Below, one piece after another: positions 37,001 to 47,400 of a DNA stretch of 64,000 nucleotides; position 1 is the first letter of the stretch, and each line of letters begins with the position of its first letter. Below the pieces are notes generated by a model, which saw only the letters and a list, made by a program, of their open reading frames with translations, ran no database searches and was not told the DNA's origin. Both the position numbers and the translations under genes were made by a program. This DNA is from Microglena sp. YARC. Lineage: Eukaryota; Chlorophyta; Chlorophyceae; Chlamydomonadales; Chlamydomonadaceae. The DNA is taken from NCBI GenBank assembly GCA_022414725.1, contig CM039464.1, forward strand, positions 62,662,213-62,726,212, read 5' to 3'.

Positions 37001-38297
37001 TAGCCTTTGGAAGTGGAGCACTGTTTCTTTTTGGGGCTGCACATAGCAGCTTCCATCCAGCTCCATTGGCCAGACACTGGATCAAGCCCAAAGCTTGCAG
37101 CTGCATTGGACTGCTTGTCATGTCAGCTTTCAGACACACTAGCTAGCTTCCAGTGTGCCTCAAGGACGGGGAAAGGGAGCTGCCTAAAAGCAGTGCTATT
37201 TGCTGTGAAAAACAGAAAGAGTGGGGTGGGGGGTGGCACCAGGTACTGCTGGGTATGGGGCTTTAAAGCAGACTTAGATGGGGGAGCTAGCCCCCCCCCA
37301 CACACACCCCCACACCACCACCACCACCCACCACCACCACCACCACCGCCCACCCATTAACTAACCCACATCCACACATAATCAAACACGTATCCTCCCA
37401 ATCATCCACCCAGACACACACTCATACCCTCACTTACACCCACCCAAACCCACCGACCCACCCACACACCCTCACATCCACCCATGCACCACGCACCCTA
37501 ACACGTACCCACCCACACCCACACTCAAACCACACGCCCACACACCAAACCCACCAACCAACCCTCACAGGCACCCACGCACCCATCCACACCCACACAA
37601 AAACCCACCCATGCACTCACCCAGCCACACTCTCACCCAAACCCCTTCCCCTCTAATCTTCTCCTACAGAGCCCCACAGCCGCCGTAAGGCAGCGGCGTG
37701 GGAGGATGAAGATACTTGCCCCCACCCCCACCACCACCACACACACGCGCGCGCCCGCACCCAGCCAAGCAGATACGCACACCCCAAACCCACCCACCCA
37801 CCCAGCCACACACTCACGCATCCCCCTTTCCTATTCTCATGTAGAGCCCCACAGCCGCCGCAAGGCAGCAGCGTGGGAGGATGAGGACACTCGATCTATC
37901 GAAGTCGACGTTGCGAGGGGACACAGCAGGCTCCGCAAGCTTAGGACAAAAGAGAGCCAGAAACATCTGAAAGGTAGGGATCCTTCTCTCTCTCTCTCTC
38001 TCTGTCTCTGTCTCCATCTCTTATCTCCATCTCCCTCTCCCCCCCTACCCCTCTCTTTCTATATCTATCTCTATCTCCCTCTCCCCCCTACCTCTCTCTT
38101 TCTATATCTCTATCGCTAATGCTCTATCTCTCTCTTTCTCCCCCTCTCCCCCCTACCCCTCTCTTTCTATATCTATCTCTATCTCCCTCTCCCCCCTACC
38201 TCTCTCTTTCTCTATCTCTATCGCTAATGCTCTATCTCTCTCTCTCTCTCTCCCCCTCTCCCTCCTACCCCTCTCTTTCTCTATCTCTATCGCTAAT

Positions 38298-38349
<52 letters not shown>

Positions 38350-38392
38350 CCTCTCCCTCCTACCCCTCTCTTTCTCTATCTCTATCGCTAAT

Positions 38393-38454
<62 letters not shown>

Positions 38455-41400
38455 CTACCCCTCTCTTTCTCGCAGTCTCTGTATCCCTGTTCTTTGCAGT
38501 TATGCCCTTATCGGATTGTGCATATCCTGAATCCCGGATTAGATTGTGCATGTTCCTGTTCTTAACAGTTTATGCCTTTGTCTGATTTTGCATATCCCTC
38601 AACGCCAACAAGCAGGACCCTGTCCTGTATGGCTCACCATACACATTTGTGAATGACCTGGTATGCATAACTGTTGATCGCCATATTCCCTGCAGGCGCT
38701 GAGTACGAGGAGGCATTACGAAAGCAGCATTCCTCCATGAACGGACGTACCTCATGGGCAACTGCCAACAAGAGAATCCGCCCGCCTGGTAGCAGTGGCT
38801 ATGGCGCAGATTCCGACGAGGAGGAGGAAGAAGAGGAGGGCGCGGCGCTATTGCAACAGGCTGGGGGTCTCCTGGCTAGCTCTAGACATGGGAAACTACT
38901 GCCAGGTGTGTGAGCGTGTCTTGTATGTGTACGGGAAATATTGTATGCGTACGGGAAATATTGTATGCGTACGGGAAATATTGTATGCGTATGGGAAATA
39001 TTGTATGCGTATGGGAAATATTGTGTGGGTATGAGAAATATTGTATGTGTGTGGGACATATTGCGCTTACGGCTAGTTCTAGACCTAGCTAGAGCTAGAC
39101 ATGGGAAGCTGCTGCCAGTTGGGTGCGTGTATCTATGCTTGTAGGACCTATTTAGCATGACCATGCTGCGTTCAGTGTGTACTGACCATTTAGGTGTCTT
39201 GTTTGAAGGACGCTAACCAGCATGAGCCTCATGCATCTTACGTGCATCAACACCCAAGCAGGAAATCCCAACAACCAACCACCAGCCCGACCCAACCAAC
39301 CACCAACACCTAACATGTTTTCCTGTCCTGAGTTAAGGGACCATTGAAGTGACTTGCATGTAGGTACTGACCAGCAGGAGCCCCATGCATCTTAGTTCAC
39401 CAGCACACAACACCCAACCAGCAGAACCCAACAACTAACACCAAGCCAGGAAACCCGACCCAGTCAACCACCAACACGCAAAAGTTGTTCCTTTCTTTTG
39501 TTTAGGAACCATTGAAGTGACTCTCATAAAGGGCGCTAACCAGCATAAAGGGCGCTAACCAGCATAAAGGGCGCTAACCAGCATAAAGGGCGCTAACCAG
39601 CATAAAGGGCGCTAACCAGCATAAAGGGCGCTAACCAGCATAAAGGGCGCTAACCAGCATAAAGGGCGCTAACCAGCATAAAGGGCGCTAACCAGCATAA
39701 AGGGCGCTAACCAGCATAAAGGGCGCTAACCAGCATAAAGGGCGCTAACCAGCATAAAGGGCGCTAACCAGCATAAAGGGCGCTAACCAGCATAAAGGGC
39801 GCTAACCAGCATAAAGGGCGCTAACCAGCATAAAGGGCGCTAACCAGCATAAAGGGCGCTAACCAGCATAAAGGGCGCTAACCAGCATAAAGGGCGCTAA
39901 CCAGCATAAAGGGCGCTAACCAGCATAAAGGGCGCTAACCAGCATAAAGGGCGCTAACCAGCATAAAGGGCGCTAACCAGCATAAAGGGCGCTAACCAGC
40001 ATAAAGGGCGCTAACCAGCATAAAGGGCGCTAACCAGCATAAAGGGCGCTAACCAGCATAAAAGGGCGCTAACCAGCATAAAGGGCGCTAACCAGCATAA
40101 AGGGCGCTAACCAGCATAAAGGGCGCTAACCAGCATAAAGGGCGCTAACCAGCATAAAGGGCGCTAACCAGCATAAAGGGCGCTAACCAGCATAAAGGGC
40201 GCTAACCAGCATAAAGGGCGCTAACCAGCATAAAGGGCGCTAACCAGCATAAAGGGCGCTAACCAGCATAAAGGGCGCTAACCAGCATAAAGGGCGCTAA
40301 CCAGCATAAAGGGCGCTAACCAGCATAAAGGGCGCTAACCAGCATAAAGGGCGCTAACCAGCATAAAGGGCGCTAACCAGCATAAAGGGCGCTAACCAGC
40401 ATAAAGGCGCTAACCAGCATAAAGGGCGCTAACCAGCATAAAGGGCGCTAACCAGCATAAAGGGCGCTAACCAGCATAAAGGGCGCTAACCAGCATAAAG
40501 GGCGCTAACCAGCATAAAGGGCGCTAACCAGCATAAAGGGCGCTAACCAGCATAAAGGGCGCTAACCAGCATAAAGGGCGCTAACCAGCATAAAGGGCGC
40601 TAACCAGCATAAAGGGCGCTAACCAGCATAAAGGGCGCTAACCAGCATAAAGGGCGCTAACCAGCATAAAGGGCGCTAACCAGCATAAAGGGCGCTAACC
40701 AGCATAAAGGGCGCTAACCAGCATAAAGGGCGCTAACCAGCATAAAGGGCGCTAACCAGCATAAAGGGCGCTAACCAGCATAAAGGGCGCTAACCAGCAT
40801 AAAGGGCGCTAACCAGCATAAAGGGCGCTAACCAGCATAAAGGGCGCTAACCAGCATAAAGGGCGCTAACCAGCATAAAGGGCGCTAACCAGCATAAAGG
40901 CGCTAACCAGCATAAAGGGCGCTAACCAGCATAAAGGGCGCTAACCAGCATAAAGGGCGCTAACCAGCATAAAGGGCGCTAACCAGCATAAAGGGCGCTA
41001 ACCAGCATAAAGGGCGCTAACCAGCATAAAGGGCGCTAACCAGCATAAAGGGCGCTAACCAGCATAAGGGCGCTAACCAGCATAAAGGGCGCTAACCAGC
41101 ATAAAGGCGCTAACCAGCATAAAGGGCGCTAACCAGCATAAAGGGCGCTAACCAGCATAAAGGGCGCTAACCAGCATAAAGGGCGCTAACCAGCATAAAG
41201 GGCGCTAACCAGCATAAAGGGCGCTAACCAGCATAAAGGGCGCTAACCAGCATGAGCCTCGTGCATCTTAGGTGCACCAATACCCTACAACCAACACCCC
41301 ACAACCACCCACCAGCCTGACCCAGCCAAACACCAACACGCAACTTGTTTTCCTTCCCTTAGTGTAGGAACCGTTGGAGTGACTTGCATAAAGGGCGCTA

Positions 41401-44400
41401 ACCAGCATGAGCCTCAATACATATTACGTGCACCAGCACCCCACAACCAACCACCAGCCCGACCCAGCCAAACACCAACGCGCAACATGTTTTCCTTCCC
41501 TTAGTGTAGGAACCGTTGGAGTGACTTGCATAAAGGGCACTAACGAGCATGACACCAAAAACACCACACAACCGACACCCCACAACTAACCACTAACACA
41601 ACATTTTTTTCCTGTCCTTTGACTTGGGGTCATTGACGTGACTCGCATGAAGGATGCCAGCCAGCATGAGCCTCATGCATCTTAGATGCACCAACAACCA
41701 ACACCAAACCAAGAAATTCCAACAACCAACCACCAACAACCAATAAACAAACCAACTCACCCAGCATGCATCATTTCTTCCTGTCCTGTGCTTAGGGACC
41801 ATTCAATTGACTTGCATGAAGGACGCTAACCAGGATGAGCCTCATGTAACTTCGATGCACCAACACCACACAACTGACACCCCACAACAAACCACCAACA
41901 CAACATTTTTTCCCTGTCCTTTGATTAGAGGTCATTGACGTGGCTCGCATGAAGGATGCTAGCCAGCATGAGCCTCAATACATCTTACGTTCAACAACAC
42001 CCTACAACCAACCATGAGCCCGACCCAGCCAACCACCAACACGCAACATGATTTCTTTCTTTTGTGTAGGGGTCATTCAAATGACCCGCATGAAGGACGC
42101 TAACCAGCATGGGCCTCGGTACATCTTACGTGAACCAACACCCCACAACCGACACCCTACTACCAACACCCCACAACCAACCACTGACACACAACATGCT
42201 TTTCTTCCCTGTGTCAGGGACCATTAAAGTGACTCGCATGAAGGATGCTAACCAGCATGAGCCCCATGCATCTTATGTGAACCAACACCCCACAACCAAC
42301 ACCCCACAACCAACACCCCACAACCAACACCCCACACTACATTTTTTCCTGTCCTGTGTTTAGAGACCATTGAAGTGACTCGCATGAAGGATGCTAACCA
42401 GCATGAGCCCCGTGCATCTAATGCTCACCAACACCCCACAACCAACCACTAACACGCAACATGCTTTTATTTTCTGTGTAAGGGACCATTGAAGTGACTC
42501 GCATGAAGGATGCTAACCAGCATGAGCCCCATGCATCTTATGTTCACCAACACCCCACAACTGACTTCCCACAACCAACCACCAACACACAACATGCTTT
42601 TATTTCCTGTGTCAGGGACCATTGAAGTGACACGCATGAAGGATGCTAACCAGCATGAGCCCCATGCATCCGTGATTCAATCCCTTCAGTTCCACACTGG
42701 GGGCCACCCACTGCTCATGACTGCCGGTCTGGACAAGAAAATCAGGTTGTTCCAGGTCAGTGGTGCTTTTAATTGTCTACGGCCAGTGTTTGTTTTATTT
42801 TCTTGTGGTTAGTAGTTGAATTGATCGTCTACAGTCAGTGGTGGTGCAATCCTGCAGTTTCACACTGGGGGGTACCCTGCCCACCCATTGCTCATGGCTG
42901 CCGGTCTGGACAAGAAAATCAGGTTGTTCCAGGTCAGTGTTGCTTTCAGTTGTCTACAGTCAGTGTTGGTTTGGTTATGGTTAGTGGTTCAATTGATTGT
43001 CTACAGTCAGTGGTGGTGCGATCTCTTCAGTTCCACACTGGGGGCCACCCACTGCTCAGGACTGCTGGTCTGGACAAGAAAATCAGGTTGTTCCAGGTCA
43101 GTGGTGATTTTAGTTGTCTACAGTCAGTGTTGGTTTGATTTTGGTTAGTGGTTCAATTGATTGTCTACAGTCAGTGGTGGTGCGATCCCTTCAGTTCCAC
43201 ACTGGGGGCCACCCACTGCTCATGACTGCTGGTCTTGACAAGAAAATCAGGTTGTTCCAGGTCAGTGGTGCTTTTAGTTGTCTACAGCCAGTGTTTGTTT
43301 TATTTTCTTATGGTTAGTGGTTGAATTGATTGTCTACAGTCAGTGGTGGTGAAATCCCTTCAGTTCAACACACTACTAGGATGGACCATGCATACCTGCA
43401 TACATACATTTAAATGGGAAAACAACCGAAAGACCGGTGAAGGTAACAGTAACACACAGGATTCAAATGCAAATGCATAGGCCTGCTAGGATAATACATG
43501 CATAGATGCATACACAAATAAATGCATAAATACATACACGTACATACACACATACATACATACATACATACATACATACATACACACATACATACATACA
43601 TACATACATACATACATACATACATACATACACGATCTAAACTGCACCACACACCCACCTGACCTCCACTTTTAGGTTGATGGTAAACGAAACCCCAAGG
43701 TGCAATCCATCCACTTGGAGGACTGCCCTGTACAGCAGGCTGCTTTTGCCAATGGAGGAGCGCAGGTAATGAATTGGGTGGTGCCTGGCTGTGGGTGGTG
43801 CCTAGCAGTGTGGGTAGGTGGGTGGGTGTGTGTGTGGGGGGGGGCTCGTGGGGAGTGGGGGGGAGTGGGAGATACTGGGGTGATGCTTGGCTGTGGGTGG
43901 TGCCTGGGGGAGTGGTTAGAACCTGGTTGTGGTGGTGAGGGTGGGGAATGGAGGGTGGAGGGGTCTGGGGTAAACGAACCCCAAGGTGTAATCCATCCAC
44001 TTGGATAACTGCCCTGTGCAGCAGGCAGCCTTTGCCAATGGAGGTGCACAGGTAATGAACTGGGTGATACCTGGCTGTGGCCAGTGCCTAACAGTGTGTG
44101 GGTGTGGGAGGGGGGGGTGGGGGGGGGGGGGGGTCGGTGTGCTCGTGGGGATGGAGGGAGCAGAGTGGGGTGTTTGGGTGTGCTCGTGGGGGGCGTAGGG
44201 AGCAGAGTGAGTTGGAGTGGGAGATACTGGGGTCTTCTGGGGTGATGCTTGGCTGTGGTGATTCGGTGTGTGTATTTGGGTGGGTGGGGATTGGATTGTG
44301 GAGTTTGGCAAAGCACTGACACATGGTCAGCGAATGGACAACTAATCCACACCACATACCCACACACTCACACCCACTCACACCCACTCACACCCACTCA

Positions 44401-47400
44401 CACCCACTCACACCCACCACCCATTCATACACACACACCACTCACCACACACACACACACACACCACACACCACATACCCATACACACTACCCACGCACA
44501 CACACGTACCCTCACACACTCACACTCACACACACCACACTACCCGCTCACACACCTACCTTCCTGCAGATCATCGCTACAGGCCGCCGCCCCCACTTCT
44601 ACATCTATGACTTGGCAGCCAGCTCTGTAGAAAAAGTGTTGGGGCCAGCTGGCTGCCCGCAAAAGTCTTTGCAGGCGTTTGCTGTGGCTGGAGGCCAGCT
44701 GGGGGGCTCAGACCCCCTTGTAGCTTTCCAGGGAGACCAGGTCAGTGCCTACTTGTATTGCCTGTTTCTTTGCAGTCATTTGTATTGCCTGTGTCTTAGC
44801 AGTCGTTTTCCAGGGAGATCAGGTCAGTGCCTACTTCTATTTCCTGGGTGACTCAAGGGGTGGGTGGGTGACATGACACATAGGTGGGTGGGTGACTGAA
44901 TGGGTGGAGAGATGGATGGCTAGGTGGCTATGGGCCAGTTTGGGTGCATGGACCCCCTCGTGGCTAGGGTCCAGTTTGGGTGCATGGACCCCCTCGTGGC
45001 TAGGGGCCAGTTTGGGTGCATGGACCCCCTCGTGGCTAGGGGCCAGTTTGGGTGCATGGACCCCCTCGTGGCTAGGGGCCAGTTTGGGTGCATGGACCCC
45101 TCGTGGCTAGGGGCCAGTTTGGGTGCATGGACCCCCTCGTGGCTAGGGGCCAGTTTGGGTGCATGGACCCCCTCGTGGCTATGGGCCAGTTTGGGTGCAT
45201 GGACCCCCTCGTGGCTAGGGGCCAGTTTGGGTGCATGGACCCCCTCGTGGCTAGGGGCCAGTTTGGGTGCATGGACCCCCTCGTGGCTAGGGGCCAGTTT
45301 GGGTGCATGGACCCCCTTGTGGCTAGGGGCCAGTTTGGGTGCATGGACCCCCTCATGGCTAGGGGCCAATTTGGGTGCATGGACCCCCTCGTGGCTAGGG
45401 GCCAGTTTGGGTGCATGGACCCCCTCGTGCCTAGGGGCCAGTTTGGGTGCATGGACCCCCTCGTGGCTAGGGGCCAGTTTGGGTGCATGGACCCCCTCGT
45501 GGCTAGGGTCCAGTTTGGGTGCATGGACCCCCTCGTGGCTAGGGGCCAGTTTGGGTGCATGGACCCCCTCGTGGCTAGGGGCCAGTTTGGGTGCATGGAC
45601 CCCCTTGTGGCTAGGGGCCAGTTTGGGTGCATGGACCCCCTCATGGCTAGGGGCCAATTTGGGTGCATGGACCCCCTCGTGCCTAGGGGCCAGTTTGGGT
45701 GCATGGACCCCCTCGTGCCTAGGGGCCAGTTTGGGTGCATGGACCCCCTCGTGGCTAGGGGCCAGTTTGGGTGCATGGACCCCCTCGTGGCTAGGGGCCA
45801 GTTTGGGTGCATGGACCCCCTCGTGGCTAGGGGCCAGTTTGGGTGCATGGACCCCCTCGTGGCTAGAGGCCAATTTGGGTGCATGGACCCCCTCGTGGCT
45901 AGGGGCCAGTTTGGGTGCATGGACCCCCTCGTGCCTAGGGGCCAGTTTGGGTGCATGGACCCCCTCGTGGCTATTCAGGGAGACTAGGTCAGTACCTACT
46001 TGTACTGCCTGTGTCGTTGCAGTCGTTTGTACTGCCTGTGTCTTTGCAGTTGTTTTCCATGGAGACCAGGTCAGTGCCTACTTCTATTTCCTGGGTGACT
46101 CGAGGGATGGGTCGGTGGCATGACAGATTGGTAGGTGGGTGGCAGGATGGATGGGTGGGTGGCTGGAGGCCAGGTGAGGGGCTGGGACCCCCTTGTAGCT
46201 TTCCAGGGAGACCAGGTCAGTGCCTACTTACTCAGCCAACAAATCAACCAGCCAGCAAATCAACCAACCAACAAATCAACCAACCAACCAACCAACCAAC
46301 GCAGGGCTACATCCCGCTGGTGTCGCTTAAAAGTCGGCAGTGGGTTGGAAACCTGAAGATGAATGGATCGGTTCGTGCCATGGAGTTTTCTCCTTCAGGC
46401 ATGGAGCTCTTGACAACCGGTGAGAGGGGGGAGACTGGTGGTGGTGGAGGGGGGAATGGTGTGGGGGTTGGGGTAATGGTGCGTGTGGGGGTATGGAGGG
46501 AGGAGGAGGATCCTGGAGACTGGTGGTGTGGAGGGGGGAATAGTGTGTGTGGTGGTGTGTGTGGGGGGGGGGGGGGGGGGGGGGGGGGGCTGGTGGAAGT
46601 GAATGATTTGGGCATGAGACGTCACCAGGGTGGTTGGTGATGGAGTAGCTGATGCAGTGGTTGATGGCTGATGAAGAGGTTGGTATATTCCTTGCTTATT
46701 CCCTGTCTCTCACTATCTAATATATCTAATATCAGAGCAATGGAGTAATGCACATGGAGATATGCGCCGCACCTTCTAGGCTGATAAGAATCGAAATAAT
46801 CAAATATAAATCTGGATACATAAGACTAAAATAAAATGGTGTTTTGTGGGTGGCCATGGAGTAGTTTACACGTGTGGGGTATGCATAGATGTAAATCACA
46901 ATAAAGAATACTAAAATATAATGTAAATCATATTAAAGAATACTAAAATATAATGTAAACCATAATAAAGAATACTAAAATATAATGTAAATCGCAATAA
47001 ATAATAATACAAAAAAATAATTTTGTGCATGCTTGCAGGTGGCGATGGCGTAGTGCACACGTGGGATATGCGCACACGGCGCTGTATTGCCAAGATGACT
47101 GACTATGGAAGCAACATGGATGCTGCATCCCTCGCAGTGTCTCCCAACAACAAGTACGTGTATCCTGAGTGCATCCCTGAGTGTATCTGCCTGGTTTTCT
47201 GTGTTTTTGTTTTTTGTGTGGAGCCCCCCCTTCTGGGGGGCGGGAGCTCCCAGTTGTCCCTTTGTGTGGATGGCCGACGTGCGGCCGAGACGAAAGTAGC
47301 AACATGGATGCGGCATCCCTCGCAGTATCTCCCTAGAACAAGTAAGAGTATCCTGAGTGTGTCTGTTTTTCCAAATAGATTAGCTTCATGGCGTTTTATT

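Noticed and set aside
39520..41250. Possible CRISPR-like array
   Set aside because: The 19-base units are directly adjacent with no spacers, and the sequence derives from exon 6 in a eukaryotic gene.
43973..44053. Second exon 7 as a real alternative exon
   Set aside because: It has a base loss near its start that breaks the frame and no pyrimidine-rich acceptor; kept as a duplicated edge.
44920..46123. ORFs of about 290-400 residues on both strands
   Set aside because: Both are produced by the 36-base minisatellite, whose length is divisible by 3; UTP18 splices past this region.
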